From assembly GCF_001244995.1 (NCBI RefSeq), contig NZ_LN869529.1, positions 62,001-126,000 of the forward strand: a DNA stretch of 64,000 bases, written 5' to 3'. Of this stretch, positions 1-8,860 are shown piece by piece. Under the pieces are notes generated by a model. It was not told where the DNA came from. It made no database searches and saw only the letters and a list, made by a program, of their open reading frames with translations. Positions within the stretch are counted from its first letter, which is position 1; the number at the start of each line of letters is the position of its first letter. The position numbers were made by a program, and so were the translations under genes. This DNA comes from Intestinimonas massiliensis (ex Afouda et al. 2020) (GTDB lineage Bacteria; Bacillota; Clostridia; Oscillospirales; Oscillospiraceae).

Positions 1-1560
1 GGTGGAGCCGCTGATGGTTCCGGCCGTCCCGCTGCGCAGGTACTGATAGGTGCCGGAGACGCTCATGCCCTCGGATGTGCTGTTGGCAGAGGTCAGATAG
101 ACGTAGTCCAGCGTGTCGCCGGTGGCCTCGTCCAGAATGAGCCGGTCGATGCAGCCGGAGGAATCCAGGGTGTAGTAGCGTACATGTTCGGACGGGAGCT
201 TGACCCCAACCAGACGGGAGGGGTAGATGCGGGCATAGCCGCCGCTGCTGTCGGTGTCCAGGATCTCCACGCCGGCGGCGAAGGGGTAGCCGGCGAAGTG
301 GGCGCCGTCGCTGCTGACCGTGCCCGACAGGCTCTTGGTGGACAGGTACTTTACCACGGTGCCGGAGCGGCTGACCCCGGCGCTCACCAGCCGCCCGGCG
401 GTGAGCTGGCTGCCGCTGTGATAGAAGGTGCGGACCGTGCCGTCGGAGCAGGCCACCTGGGTGACGATCTGCACGGAGGTGGTGTCGGAGAGGGAGGTGG
501 ACGAGGAGGAGGCGGTCTTTTCGCTGGAGACCACCACGCCGTAATAGACGCTGTCGCTGGCCTGGGCGGTGATCACGTCCACCACCTCGCCGTTCATGCC
601 CAGCAGGAGGGTGACGGTGTCGCCGTCGGCAAAGCCGCCCTGGCTGGAGAGCTTGTAGGCGGCGGAGGTGCCAATGTCGTAGGAGACGCCCGCCACCGTG
701 ACGGAGGAGGGGGCGGCCCGGTTGGGAGAGACGGCGGTGAGGGTGCCAGTGACCCGGCTGCTGTAGAGCCAGACGGTGCGCAGGTTGGCGTTATAGTAGT
801 ATACGTCGTACTGCTTCACCGCCGACAGGTCGGAGGCGGAGCCGTTGCGGTAGACGGCGACGTTGTCGGTGCAGAAGGGGAGCTCCAGGGAGCCGGAGGA
901 GGCCACATAGGGGCCCTTGGTGTCGGCGGCGACCAGGGCGGAGTAATCCACTTCGCCGTTGGTGATGGTGTAGCCCAGGGTGGCGCCGTAGACCGAGCCG
1001 GAGCTGGTCTGGGTGGTGAGCAGGTTATAGAAGAGGGTCACGCAGTCCTGCCGGGTGAGGACCTGACCCTGCACGGCGGCCAGGTCGTCCAGCAGGCCGA
1101 TGGCGCTGGATTTGGAGAGCTGCGCGGTGGGAAAGCTCCCGGCCAGGCTGCCCGAATCATAGCCCAGCAGCCGCAGGAGGGCGGTGCAGCCCTCCTCCAG
1201 GGTGATGGAGCTGTCCGGGCGAAAGGTGCCGTCCACATAGCCGTTAAACCAGCCCTGCTCCACGCCCAGCCTGATGTACTCGCCGGCCCAGTGGCTGCTC
1301 TTCACGTCCTTGAAAAGGGAGGAGCCGTAGCCGCTGCCCACGGTATCCTGGTAGGCGGAGGCCGCCGTCATCATCTTGACAAATTCTGCCCGGGTCACCG
1401 GGGAGGAGAGGTTCATGTTCCCGTTTTCATCTCCCACCATAATGCCCAGAACCTTCACGGTCTCCAGAGCGGTATCCGTGCTCTGGGCGGCCAGGGCCCC
1501 GGTCCCCAGAGGGAGGACCAGACACAGGGCGGCGCACAGGGCGATCAAGCGATTTTTCAT
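1..1560 (-). CDS. SLH-domain exported protein (3' end outside window)
   Basis: Reading frame open from ATG at 1560 to the window edge, at least 520 codons. It starts with a signal peptide (MKNRLIALCAALCLVLPLG, cleavage near ALAAQS) followed by about two S-layer-homology repeats: VTRAEFVKMM around residues 55-65, then FKDVKSSHWAGEYI and GYVDGTFRPDSSITLEE around 88-125. The rest is Ser/Thr-rich with no family I recognise. SLH repeats normally anchor a protein to cell-wall secondary polymer, so a surface location is inferred. AGGAG lies about 8 nt before the ATG. The gene starts 16 bp after the efflux permease and probably ends that operon, which would make it a wall-associated partner of the exporter or simply co-regulated. 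Confidence 0.85.
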   Translation of the reverse strand, partial: MKNRLIALCAALCLVLPLGTGALAAQSTDTALETVKVLGIMVGDENGNMNLSSPVTRAEFVKMMTAASAYQDTVGSGYGSSLFKDVKSSHWAGEYIRLGVEQGWFNGYVDGTFRPDSSITLEEGCTALLRLLGYDSGSLAGSFPTAQLSKSSAIGLLDDLAAVQGQVLTRQDCVTLFYNLLTTQTSSGSVYGATLGYTITNGEVDYSALVAADTKGPYVASSGSLELPFCTDNVAVYRNGSASDLSAVKQYDVYYYNANLRTVWLYSSRVTGTLTAVSPNRAAPSSVTVAGVSYDIGTSAAYKLSSQGGFADGDTVTLLLGMNGEVVDVITAQASDSVYYGVVVSSEKTASSSSTSLSDTTSVQIVTQVACSDGTVRTFYHSGSQLTAGRLVSAGVSRSGTVVKYLSTKSLSGTVSSDGAHFAGYPFAAGVEILDTDSSGGYARIYPSRLVGVKLPSEHVRYYTLDSSGCIDRLILDEATGDTLDYVYLTSANSTSEGMSVSGTYQYLRSGTAGTISGST

Positions 1561-1576
1561 TCTTCGTTCACTCCTA

Positions 1577-2764
1577 TCAGTCGTAGTGCAGCGCGTCGAT
1601 GGGGTTGAGGGCGGCGGCCTTTTTGGCGGGCAGGTAGCCGAAGAGAATGCCGATGCCCACCGAGATGCCGAAAGCCAGCGCCACCGCGCCCGCACTGGGC
1701 GAGACGGTGAGGGTGGCCTCCATCAGGCTGGTGACCACGCGGGTGGCCGCCGCCGATAGGCCGTAGCCGATGAGAATGCCGATGATGCCGCCCAGCGCGC
1801 TGGTACAGGCCGCCTCGATCACGAACTGCTGCATGATATACCGTTCCTTGGCGCCGAGGGATTTGCGGATGCCAATCTCCCGGGTGCGCTCGGTGACGGA
1901 GACCAGCATGATGTTCATAATGCCGATGCCACCCACCACCAGAGAAATGGCGGCAATGCCCGCCAGGACCAGCACCAGCAGGTTAATCATGCTGGTCATG
2001 GTCTCCAGCATCTCGGACATGCTGGTAACGGTGTAAAAGTCATCGCTCTCGAAGAACTCGTACAGGGCATCCTCCAGAGCGGCCTTGCTCTCAGACAGAA
2101 AGTCCTCGTCAGGAACGGTGACCACATAGCTGGAGACGCGCCCGGAGATGCGGGAGGCGGTGGAGTAGGGGAGGAAGAGGCAGTCGTCGGCGCCCCCTTC
2201 CTCCAGTTCGCCGGCCTGCTGCTCAAGAACGCCCACGATGGTCAGGCTCTGGCCGCCCACCCGCAGGGTCTGGCCCACGGCGTTCCCGCCGAAATAGGCC
2301 TGGTCCAGGTAGGCCCCCACCACGCAGACCTTGGTGCGGGTGGCGATGTCGCTGTACTGCAAGCCGCGGCCCTGGGAGACCTCATACCCTTGGATGGAGA
2401 AGTAATCCTCACTGACGCCGGTAACCGAGGAGCTGGTGGTGTCGGCGCCGACCTTTACTGAACCGGACAGGCTGGCGGTGGGGGAGCAGAGATCCAGGTA
2501 CTGGCTGTTTTCGGCCACGATGCCGTAAACGTCCTCCACCTCCATGGTGCGGGTGGAGCCCCGGGACAGGACCATGACGGTGAGGGTGTTGGTGCCCATG
2601 CTGGAAAAGCTGTCGGAGACATAGCCCTCCAGGCCGTTGCCCAGGCCCACGATGACGATGACCGCCGCCACGCCGATGATGATGCCCAGCATGGTCAAAA
2701 GCGTGCGGGTCTTGCTGGAGACGATGTTCTTGACGGCCAGGGAGAGAGATTCCAGGATATTCAA
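1577..2764 (-). CDS. MacB-type ABC transporter permease (FtsX family)
   Basis: 395 aa. Layout is one N-terminal membrane helix (about residues 20-42, LLTMLGIIIGVAAVIVIVG), a large extracytoplasmic MacB periplasmic-core-like domain (about 45-270), then three C-terminal helices. The cytoplasmic loop carries the family signature ERTREIGIRKSLGAK around residue 300 and the protein ends in AALNPIDALHYD. This topology is typical of MacB/YknZ permeases, which use ATP hydrolysis in the cytoplasm to drive movements of the outer domain for drug or peptide extrusion. The start is TTG: it overlaps the TGA of the ATPase gene (TTGA) and has GGGAGG upstream, so the two proteins are likely translationally coupled. 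Confidence 0.9.
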   Translation of the reverse strand: MNILESLSLAVKNIVSSKTRTLLTMLGIIIGVAAVIVIVGLGNGLEGYVSDSFSSMGTNTLTVMVLSRGSTRTMEVEDVYGIVAENSQYLDLCSPTASLSGSVKVGADTTSSSVTGVSEDYFSIQGYEVSQGRGLQYSDIATRTKVCVVGAYLDQAYFGGNAVGQTLRVGGQSLTIVGVLEQQAGELEEGGADDCLFLPYSTASRISGRVSSYVVTVPDEDFLSESKAALEDALYEFFESDDFYTVTSMSEMLETMTSMINLLVLVLAGIAAISLVVGGIGIMNIMLVSVTERTREIGIRKSLGAKERYIMQQFVIEAACTSALGGIIGILIGYGLSAAATRVVTSLMEATLTVSPSAGAVALAFGISVGIGILFGYLPAKKAAALNPIDALHYD

Positions 2765-3504
2765 GCCGATGCGCCTCCTCCCGTTCCGGCGGCCCTGGGG
2801 GTGACGACCGCCTCGGGCGCGTTGGAGGGCCCGTCGTAGACCACCCGGCCGTCCTCCAGCCGGATGATGCGCTGAGCCTGGACGGCGATGGAATTGTCAT
2901 GCGTGATCAGGACCACGGTGTTGCCCGCGGCGTGGAGCTCCTGGAGGAGGGAGAGGACCTCGCGGCCCGTCTTGGAGTCCAGGGCGCCGGTAGGCTCGTC
3001 GGCCAGAATGACCGCCGGCTCGCCCACCAGGGCCCGGGCAATGGACACCCGCTGCTGCTGGCCGCCGGAGAGCTGGCTGGGCTTGTGCTGGAGCTTGTCA
3101 CCCAGCCCCACCATCTCCAGGGCGATTCTGGCCCGCTCCCGGCGCTCTGCACGGGGCACGCCGGCGTATATCAGCGGGACCTCCACGTTTTCCAACAGAT
3201 TCAGCTTGGGCAGCAGGTTGTACTGCTGGAAGATGAAGCCCAAAAGCGCGTTGCGGATTTCGGCCAGCTTGTTTTTGTTCATCTGGCCCACATCCCGGCC
3301 GTCCAGCAGATAGGTCCCCTCAGAGGGGACGTCCAGACAGCCGATGATGTTCATGCAGGTGGACTTGCCGGAGCCGGAGGAGCCCACGATGGCCACAAAC
3401 TCACCCTTGCGGATCTGAAAGGAGATGTGGTCGGCGGCCACCACGGTGGTGTCTCCCATATGATAATATTTGCAGACGTCCTGAAATTCGATGAGCGCAT
3501 TCAT
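2761..3504 (-). CDS. MacB/LolD-type ABC transporter ATP-binding protein
   Basis: 247 aa from ATG at 3504, preceded by GGGAGG. It has a Walker A ([10 protein letters not shown], about residues 39-48), a Q-loop (FQQYN), the signature LSGGQQQRV, Walker B ([13 protein letters not shown]) and the H-loop (VLITHD). The [12 protein letters not shown] and ADEPTGALD context is typical of the lipoprotein/MacB export subgroup. It should power the permease encoded directly downstream with a 4-nt overlap. Its ribosome site lies inside the last codons of the adaptor gene, so adaptor, ATPase and permease form one tight operon. A longer in-frame start at 3543 exists but has no good ribosome site. Confidence 0.94.
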   Translation of the reverse strand: MNALIEFQDVCKYYHMGDTTVVAADHISFQIRKGEFVAIVGSSGSGKSTCMNIIGCLDVPSEGTYLLDGRDVGQMNKNKLAEIRNALLGFIFQQYNLLPKLNLLENVEVPLIYAGVPRAERRERARIALEMVGLGDKLQHKPSQLSGGQQQRVSIARALVGEPAVILADEPTGALDSKTGREVLSLLQELHAAGNTVVLITHDNSIAVQAQRIIRLEDGRVVYDGPSNAPEAVVTPRAAGTGGGASA

Positions 3505-3505
3505 A

Positions 3506-5233
3506 TCAGAACCCTCCCGGCGCGCCGCCCATGCCGCCGCCACCGCCGCCGGGCATGCCGCCTACGCCGGGGATGCCTCCGCCGGGCATCATGCCCATCT
3601 GGAAGGTGTTGCCGGAGGAGGTGGTGGGGATGTAGGCCACTGTGTCGCCCTCCTGCAGGCCGGAAGTGATCTCCAGGTAGTTGTCGTCACGGATGCCGAC
3701 GGTGACCTGGACCGAGACGTAGCCGCCGCCCTGCTGACTGGCGGAGGCATCCGACTCACCGGAGGCGCCGTTGGCGGCGCTGGGGGAATCGGCGGTGACC
3801 AGCACCAGGCTGCCCCGCATGAGAGCGGCGGAGGGAATGGTCAGCACGCCCTCGGCGCTTCCCAGAACGATGGTGGCGTCGGCGCTCATGCCGGGAAGAA
3901 GGCCGTCGGTCTCGTCGATGCGGATGGTGACGGGGTAGGTCGTGACGCCGCTGGAGGAGGTGCCCGCCACGCTGACCTTGGTGACCACGCCCTTGTAGGT
4001 CTGATCGTCCACGGCGTCGGCCGTGATGGAGACGGTCTGACCCACGGCGATGTCGGCAATGTCCAGCTCATCCACGCTGAGGGTCATGGTCAGATAGGAC
4101 AGATCGTAGATGGAGCACAGGACCTGGTTGGACTCGGAGGTCTCTCCGGCCTTGTAGTTCTTGTCGATGATGGTGCCGGAGATGGGAGAGGTGATGGTGT
4201 AGTCGGCCAACTGGTCGTACTGGGATTCCAGAGAGAGCTGGGCGCTGCGCAGGGATTCAGAGGCGCTTTGGATCTCATCGGCCAGGGTGTCGCTGGACAG
4301 GACGAGCAAAAGCTGGTCCTTGTCCACCCAGTCTCCCTCGGAGACGCGGAGGGAGGCCACCTCGCCGGAGATTTTGGCCGTGACCGCAGCCTCGTCCGCG
4401 TACGCGAAGGTGCCGCCGGAGCTGCTGCCCACGCCGGCGATCTCGGCGGAGGCGCTCTGGCTGGTGGAGATGCCGCCGGGGTTGGACACGTCGATGGTCA
4501 CCTCGCGCACGATCCGGTTGCCGCTGAGCACGGTGTCGACGGCGGAGATCTTGCTCACCGTGCCGTTCAGGGTCTCAAAGGTGCTGTCCAGGGTGACGGA
4601 GGCGGTCTGGCCCAGGGAGAAGCCGGCGGCGTCGTCGGCGGGGAAGGGGACGGTGAGGCCCATCACGTCGGAGTTGCGGATGGTGGCCACCGTCTGGCCC
4701 GCCGACACGTCGTCGCCCACCTCCACGTCCAGAGCGATCACCCGGCCGGAGGCGGTGGCAGTGACGTTCAGATCCTCCTGGTTTTTGAGCTTGTTGTTGT
4801 AGCTGCGCTGGGACTGATTCAGGGAGATCTCCGCCTTCTCCAGGGAGCTGGAGGCGTTGGAGGAGTCAATGGTGTAGAGGACGGTGCCCTCCTCCACCTG
4901 GTCGCCCTCTTCAAATTCGGCGGTGAGGATGGTGCCCTCCAGCAGGGTGGTGACTGAGTAGGAGTTGGCGGCCTCCAGCGTGCCGCTGCCGGTGATGGAG
5001 GCGGTGATGTTACGCCGCTCTACGGCGGCGGTGGTATAGGCGCTGCTGGCCGACGGTGCGGCGGAAGCCTTGGTGCGGCCGAAGGCGAACCGGAGGCCGC
5101 CGCCCGCGATGGCGCACACCAAGACCAAGGCCACCAGCTTTTTTCCAGGTCCCTTTTTTCTGCTTGGCTTGACCGCGGCGCCGCCGGAGGGGGTCTGCGT
5201 GGGTGCCGGATTCTGTCCCAGGTTGAGTTTCAT
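3506..5233 (-). CDS. HlyD/MacA-family efflux adaptor protein
   Basis: About 575 aa. A basic N-terminus (SRKKGPGKK) precedes one membrane anchor (LVALVLVCAIAGGGLRFAFG). The outer part carries biotinyl-lipoyl-like segments (GTVLYTIDSS; GRVIALDVEVGDDVSAGQTVATI; GEVASLRVSEGDWVDKDQLLLVL), a helical hairpin around residues 300-330, beta-barrel segments, and a Gly/Met/Pro-rich tail. It carries two lipoyl-like lobes, which makes it longer than the roughly 370-400 aa of MacA. The family bridges an exporter to the cell surface and binds substrate or partner. ATG at 5233 is favoured over the 5254 in-frame start because GGAAAGGA sits about 10 nt upstream. Confidence 0.88.
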   Translation of the reverse strand: MKLNLGQNPAPTQTPSGGAAVKPSRKKGPGKKLVALVLVCAIAGGGLRFAFGRTKASAAPSASSAYTTAAVERRNITASITGSGTLEAANSYSVTTLLEGTILTAEFEEGDQVEEGTVLYTIDSSNASSSLEKAEISLNQSQRSYNNKLKNQEDLNVTATASGRVIALDVEVGDDVSAGQTVATIRNSDVMGLTVPFPADDAAGFSLGQTASVTLDSTFETLNGTVSKISAVDTVLSGNRIVREVTIDVSNPGGISTSQSASAEIAGVGSSSGGTFAYADEAAVTAKISGEVASLRVSEGDWVDKDQLLLVLSSDTLADEIQSASESLRSAQLSLESQYDQLADYTITSPISGTIIDKNYKAGETSESNQVLCSIYDLSYLTMTLSVDELDIADIAVGQTVSITADAVDDQTYKGVVTKVSVAGTSSSGVTTYPVTIRIDETDGLLPGMSADATIVLGSAEGVLTIPSAALMRGSLVLVTADSPSAANGASGESDASASQQGGGYVSVQVTVGIRDDNYLEITSGLQEGDTVAYIPTTSSGNTFQMGMMPGGGIPGVGGMPGGGGGGMGGAPGGF

Positions 5234-5276
5234 TGCTTCAGCCGTCCTTTCCATATCAGGCTATTTACGTTGATTG

Positions 5277-5344
5277 ATTGTACGGACGGAATCTAAACAC
5301 AGGGGGTGGAAAATCAAAACAAATTCGAAACAGATTGCAAACAA
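5277..5344 (-). promoter_or_regulatory. Efflux-operon promoter with 11-bp-phased response-regulator boxes
   Basis: On the minus strand a TACAAT -10 (plus coordinates 5277-5282) lies about 45 nt before the adaptor start. There is no good -35 at 17 bp (CCCCTG). Upstream are direct repeats in 11-bp phase, written here on the plus strand: AATCTAAACAC at 5290, AATCAAAACAA at 5312, ATTCGAAACAG at 5323 and ATTGCAAACAA at 5334. Weak -35 plus 11-bp direct repeats is what OmpR-family activators use. The same box appears before the neighbouring kinase gene, so I infer activation by the adjacent response regulator. Confidence 0.6.
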
Positions 5345-5353
5345 TCCCAAAAG

Positions 5354-5386
5354 CCCTCCAGACGCACAGCGCCTGGAGGGCTTTTC
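5354..5386. terminator. Bidirectional terminator between two-component and efflux operons
   Basis: GCCCTCCAG and CTGGAGGGC pair around an 11-nt loop. The plus strand is followed by TTTT and the minus strand also by TTTT. It sits just after the stop of the response-regulator gene and should end that operon before the efflux promoter. Confidence 0.8.
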
Positions 5387-5389
5387 CGT

Positions 5390-6085
5390 TCAGCGGTTCA
5401 ACCGGTAGCCCGCGCCCCAAACGGTCTCAATGAGCTTGGGGTGAGACGGGTCGTCCTCGATCTTTTCCCGGATACGCCCGACGTGGACGGTGACGGTGGC
5501 GCTGTCCCCCACATAGTCGTAGCCCCAGATCGTCTCGAAGAGCTGCTCTTTGGAAAAGACGATGTTGGGGTTCTCCGCCAGGAATTTCAGCAGAGCGAAC
5601 TCCCGGTTGGGCATCTTCAGCTCCCGTCCGCCCTTGTAGACCTTCCAGCTCCGGGGCAGGATGTGCACATCGCCCACGGTGATGGCGTCCTGCTCCGCCT
5701 GTCCGCCCCCGCCGCCGGTGAGACGGGCGTACCGGCTCAGGTGGGATTTCACCCGGGCCACCAGCTCAGCCGGATCGAAGGGCTTGGCGATATAGTCGTC
5801 GGCGCCCAGTCCCAGCCCCCGGATCTTATCCACCGAGTCGGTGCGGGCGGTGACCATCAGGATGGGCACATCGATCCGGTCCCGTACCCGCCGGCAGATG
5901 TCGTAGCCGTTGCAGCCCGGCAGCATCAGGTCCAGGAGCAGCAGGTCGTATCCGCCCCGAAGAGCCTCCTCAGCCGCCGCCTCGCCGTCGGCGATCACCG
6001 TGGTCTCGAAGCCCTCGATCTCCAGGTAGTCCCGTTCCAGCATGGCGATCTCGCTGTCATCCTCGATGATCAGAATTTTGCTCAT
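5390..6085 (-). CDS. OmpR-family response regulator
   Basis: 231 aa. The receiver domain has the acidic pair (EDD, residues 8-10), the phospho-acceptor Asp in LLLLDLMLPG (about 52), the Thr of VTART and Lys of KPFDP. The C-terminal winged helix (about 130-231) ends in VWGAGYRLNR and includes RIREKIEDDP, both typical of the OmpR/PhoB class. ATG at 6085 is chosen because AGGAGG lies 7 nt upstream; a TTG two codons earlier is less likely. The kinase stop is 2 nt before this ATG, so the pair is coupled. Likely targets are its own operon and the MacAB-type efflux operon, since both promoters share the same phased repeats. Confidence 0.95.
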   Translation of the reverse strand: MSKILIIEDDSEIAMLERDYLEIEGFETTVIADGEAAAEEALRGGYDLLLLDLMLPGCNGYDICRRVRDRIDVPILMVTARTDSVDKIRGLGLGADDYIAKPFDPAELVARVKSHLSRYARLTGGGGGQAEQDAITVGDVHILPRSWKVYKGGRELKMPNREFALLKFLAENPNIVFSKEQLFETIWGYDYVGDSATVTVHVGRIREKIEDDPSHPKLIETVWGAGYRLNR

Positions 6086-6087
6086 GG

Positions 6088-7494
6088 TCAAACCTCCTCT
6101 TCACAGGGCAGGGCGATTTCGAACACCAGCCCATGGTCGTTCCGGGCGGCGATGGTCCCACCGTGCGCCTCCACGATATACTTGACGATATACAGCCCCA
6201 GGCCGCTGCCCTCGCCGCCCCGGCTGCCCCGTGCCTGATCTCCCCGCCAGAACTGCTCAAAGAGGTGGGAAAGCTGCTCCTCCGGCACCCCGGCGCCGTT
6301 GTCGGCAAAGCGCAGACGTTCGGTGTCCCGCTCCCGCCATATGGTCAGGGTGAGCTCCAGTGGAGTGGTCCCCGCGTAGCGCAGCGCGTTGTCCGTCAGA
6401 TTGGTGAGCACCCGGTAGATCTGCTCGGTGTCGATGCGGACGGGGTGGGGGGTGGGAGCGCCCTGCACCAGAATATGTCCGCCCTTGGCCTCCAGCTCAC
6501 CCTGGACATCCTCGGCAAACCTGCGCACGAAGCTGCCCAGGTCGGCCCGCTCCGGAAAGAGAGGGAGATTTCCGGTCTCCATTTTGGAAAAGTAAAACAG
6601 CCGCTGGAGCAGGATGTCCATATCGCAGGCCTTGCGGTAGGCCACGTCCAGGTACTGCCGCTGCTTCTCCGGCGTGTTGGCTACCCCGTCCCGCAGACCC
6701 TTGATGTAGCCCTTCACCGACGTCAGCGGCGTGCGCAAATCATGGGAGATGCCGGCCACCAGATCGGTCCGGGCCTGCTCGTAGGCGGCATTTTTCTCCC
6801 GTTCGGCCAGCAGATGGCGCTGCATGTGGTCAAAGGCGGCGCAGACGGAGGCAAATTCATCCTTGCCGTGGTAGTCCACCGGACGGGACAGGTCGCCCCG
6901 CTCCACCCGCTGGGCGGCGTCGGCCAGGGCGTTGACGGGGCGCATGAGCTGTTTGACCTGGTGGTTGGTAAAGAGCAGACTGAGCAGAACGATCAGGACG
7001 ATGGCGGTCAGACCGCTGGTGATCAGGGCCAGCATGACGGCTTCGGACTGGGGGCGCTGGCGGCCAAAGACCTCGGGAATATGGGGGCGGGACATGGCGA
7101 CGATTGTGTAGGGGCCGTTCTGCGTGCCGATCATCAGGATGCCGTCGTTCTGGATCGTGTGTGTGCCGTTGGGGGGCCAGACCGCGTCGGCGGAAAAGCG
7201 CTGGTAGGCGTTCTCCTGGAAGGGGTCCAGGGAGGAGTACAGCTCCCGACCGTTTTGGCCCACCCGTAGATGGTAGCCCAACTCGCGCAGTTGAGCGTCC
7301 AGCCGCCCCCAATCCGTGCCGCTGCTGCCGCTCAGAAGGGCCTGTACCTGCTCCGCCCGGTCGTCTATGGCCGAGCGGGACCACTCCTGATAACGGTGCG
7401 TGACCCACCCCATGACACCGCCGCTGACCACCAGCAGCGTCACCAGCGCCGCCAGTACGGTGAGCGTATGGTAGACAAAAATTCGCCTCTTCAC
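6088..7494 (-). CDS. Sensor histidine kinase
   Basis: About 468 aa from a GTG at 7494 (GGAGG 8 nt upstream); an ATG at 7512 has no good ribosome site. Two membrane helices (about residues 8-28 and 160-182) flank an extracellular sensor of about 130 aa. A HAMP domain follows, then HisKA with the H box GISHDLRTPLTSVKGY (His near 253), and the HATPase domain with N box LTNLTDNALRYAG, G1 FADNGAGVP and G2 GEGSGLGLYIVKYI. Membrane-bound class I kinase of the VanS/BaeS type. What it senses is unknown; regulation of an efflux system suggests an antimicrobial or envelope stress. Confidence 0.93.
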   Translation of the reverse strand: MKRRIFVYHTLTVLAALVTLLVVSGGVMGWVTHRYQEWSRSAIDDRAEQVQALLSGSSGTDWGRLDAQLRELGYHLRVGQNGRELYSSLDPFQENAYQRFSADAVWPPNGTHTIQNDGILMIGTQNGPYTIVAMSRPHIPEVFGRQRPQSEAVMLALITSGLTAIVLIVLLSLLFTNHQVKQLMRPVNALADAAQRVERGDLSRPVDYHGKDEFASVCAAFDHMQRHLLAEREKNAAYEQARTDLVAGISHDLRTPLTSVKGYIKGLRDGVANTPEKQRQYLDVAYRKACDMDILLQRLFYFSKMETGNLPLFPERADLGSFVRRFAEDVQGELEAKGGHILVQGAPTPHPVRIDTEQIYRVLTNLTDNALRYAGTTPLELTLTIWRERDTERLRFADNGAGVPEEQLSHLFEQFWRGDQARGSRGGEGSGLGLYIVKYIVEAHGGTIAARNDHGLVFEIALPCEEEV

Positions 7495-7610
7495 AGACCA
7501 TTCCTCCAGCATCTGCGTTCTACCTGATCATAATGCGTACGAAAAAAGCCCAAAGCCTTGCACCTTACGCTGGAGCAATCCGGCGCTCCAGCGGAAAGAG
7601 GCATTGTAAC

Positions 7611-7686
7611 CGGTTTATTCCGTAGACATTATCATAGAGGAAAAATCTAAACAGGGAAATAGGCAAATCTAAACTTTTCTTAAACG
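7611..7686 (-). promoter_or_regulatory. Two-component operon promoter with the shared response-regulator boxes
   Basis: A minus-strand -10 (TATGAT, plus 7631-7636) is preceded by AATCTAAAC-type repeats ending at 7652, 7674 and 7685, i.e. in 22- and 11-bp steps, the same box and phase as before the efflux operon. Just after the -10, positions 7611-7631 hold a 21-bp sequence repeated exactly at the greA promoter (40452-40472). Autoregulation is inferred. Confidence 0.55.
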
Positions 7687-7715
7687 ATGAGCGGTGAGGG
7701 AGTTGAGATCGGCTA

Positions 7716-7744
7716 TTGACGGCAGTAAAAAAATGTGGTATCTT
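7716..7744 (+). promoter_or_regulatory. Promoter for tRNA-Thr
   Basis: TTGACG at 7716-7721, a 17-bp spacer, and TATCTT at 7739-7744, close to the sigma-A consensus and on the tRNA strand. Confidence 0.6.
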
Positions 7745-7840
7745 AATTAACTGCTAGGGCTGTGAACGGCCCGTATGCGGCGGTGGCTCGGGCAGAGCAG
7801 CCGGCCGGCAGGGGTTCGCCCTGCACGCAGAGTTTTATAT

Positions 7841-7916
7841 GCTGGTATGGCTCAGTCGGTAGAGCGACGCACTCGTAATGCGTAGGTCGCCGGTTCGAAT
7901 CCGGCTACCAGCTCCA
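7841..7916 (+). tRNA. tRNA-Thr (anticodon CGT)
   Basis: A 76-nt cloverleaf including an encoded CCA. The 7-bp acceptor stem is GCTGGTA/TACCAGC, the D-stem GCTC/GAGC, and the anticodon stem ACGCA/TGCGT with loop CTCGTAA, giving anticodon CGT. The T-arm is GCCGG-TTCGAAT-CCGGC. Confidence 0.97.
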
Positions 7917-7917
7917 A

Positions 7918-7954
7918 ACTCCCCCGAAAACAAACGTTTTCGGGGGAGTTTTAC
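7918..7954. terminator. Terminator after tRNA-Thr
   Basis: A 14-bp perfect stem (ACTCCCCCGAAAAC with its complement, loop AAAC) followed by TTTTA. It immediately follows the CCA end. Confidence 0.9.
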
Positions 7955-8042
7955 TTTCGGGGTTTGCCCGGGCGCCCCCAAAAGCCGAACCCGAAGATCA
8001 CGTTGCTGATGAGTGCCGCTGTCGCCCCCTGCCAGGACCGCT

Positions 8043-8486
8043 TCACGGCTGGCCCCGGCCCGGGTCCAGGAACCGGAGCAATTCCTCCATGCCGTCCCCT
8101 CGGAGCGAGCTTACGCGGAAGATGGGGTCCGCGCCGGCCAGCGCCAGCAGTTCCTCCGCCTGGCGGCACTGCTCCTCGGTGGCAATGTCGGCTTTGGTCA
8201 CCACCCCGGCCGTGGGGATGGGGAAGGCGGCGGCCTGGCCGGGGGAAAACAGGAACCGCTGGGCGGTGGCGTCCTGAAGGAACAGCACCAGGTCGGCCTC
8301 CACCGACGTAACCACCAGCCCCTGGAGGAAGGAGCGATGCTCCAGATACTCCCCCGGCGTGTCGATGGTGCAGTTGACCACCTCGATGGCCTGGGTCTTT
8401 TTATAGACCTGCTCCAGGCCGTTGAGCCGCTGGCACAGCGTGGTCTTGCCCGAGGCGGTAGGCCCGACCAAAATGATCCGCTTCAT
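8043..8486 (-). CDS. eutP: EutP/PduV-family microcompartment GTPase
   Basis: 147 aa, the usual length of EutP/PduV. The P-loop is [10 protein letters not shown] near residues 8-17, the region after [12 protein letters not shown] resembles the family switch region, and TKAD supplies the G4-like base-recognition motif. Family members are small Ras-like NTPases encoded with ethanolamine- or propanediol-type microcompartments and linked to compartment positioning or assembly. The ATG overlaps the TGA of the upstream eutS-like gene (ATGA), so it is last in a three-gene microcompartment operon. The enzymes the compartment would hold are not in the window. Confidence 0.9.
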   Translation of the reverse strand: MKRIILVGPTASGKTTLCQRLNGLEQVYKKTQAIEVVNCTIDTPGEYLEHRSFLQGLVVTSVEADLVLFLQDATAQRFLFSPGQAAAFPIPTAGVVTKADIATEEQCRQAEELLALAGADPIFRVSSLRGDGMEELLRFLDPGRGQP

Positions 8487-8854
8487 GTGCGGGTAATGGA
8501 GGTGGCCAGGGTGAAGCCGAGCACATCGGACAGCACGCCCAGCACATCCCGCAGAGCCGATTCCACGCTGGCTACGTCGCCGTTGATCACCAGCGAGCCG
8601 TTGAAACGGTCCACAAACACCACATCCACGTTGGCGGCCTTGGTGGCCACGTCGGCCCCGATGATGGCGCCCTCGCTGGGGGTGATGGTCAGAATACCCA
8701 GCGCCCCCGAGCTGTTCCCGATGACCCCCAGCTTCTTGTAGAGCTCGGGCTCCGGGTTGGCGATCAGGTGCGCCAGCGTGACCTGCTTGCCGGGCACAAA
8801 CTCCTGTATGATGCGCTGCTTTTTGGCCTGCGCGTGTTCCTGCATTTCACTCAT
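8483..8854 (-). CDS. eutS: EutS/PduU-type microcompartment shell protein
   Basis: 123 aa with a circularly permuted BMC domain. The N-terminal stretch [21 protein letters not shown] is the hallmark of EutS/PduU, which form hexamers with an added beta-barrel cap. The remainder carries the BMC fold ([36 protein letters not shown]). It would form part of a protein shell around an aldehyde-generating pathway. It sits 6 nt after the PduT-like gene and overlaps eutP by 4 nt. The Shine-Dalgarno is weak, consistent with coupling to the upstream gene. Confidence 0.92.
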   Translation of the reverse strand: MSEMQEHAQAKKQRIIQEFVPGKQVTLAHLIANPEPELYKKLGVIGNSSGALGILTITPSEGAIIGADVATKAANVDVVFVDRFNGSLVINGDVASVESALRDVLGVLSDVLGFTLATSITRT

Positions 8855-8860
8855 CCCCTG

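Larger units (their letters stand above)
7495..7840. other. Intergenic region with divergent promoters and a tRNA leader
   Basis: No gene seen. It holds the kinase promoter (minus) and a plus-strand promoter TTGACG-17-TATCTT (7716-7744) about 95 nt before tRNA-Thr. Between that promoter and the tRNA the leader is GC-rich with short self-complementary stretches (such as CCGGCCGG near 7801) that could be processed away. Confidence 0.6.

Noticed and set aside
184-1608. Long plus-strand frames opposite the SLH gene and many similar frames opposite other GC-rich genes
   Set aside because: They have odd Gly/Ala/His/Arg-rich composition, no ribosome sites, and mirror real genes with recognisable domains on the other strand.
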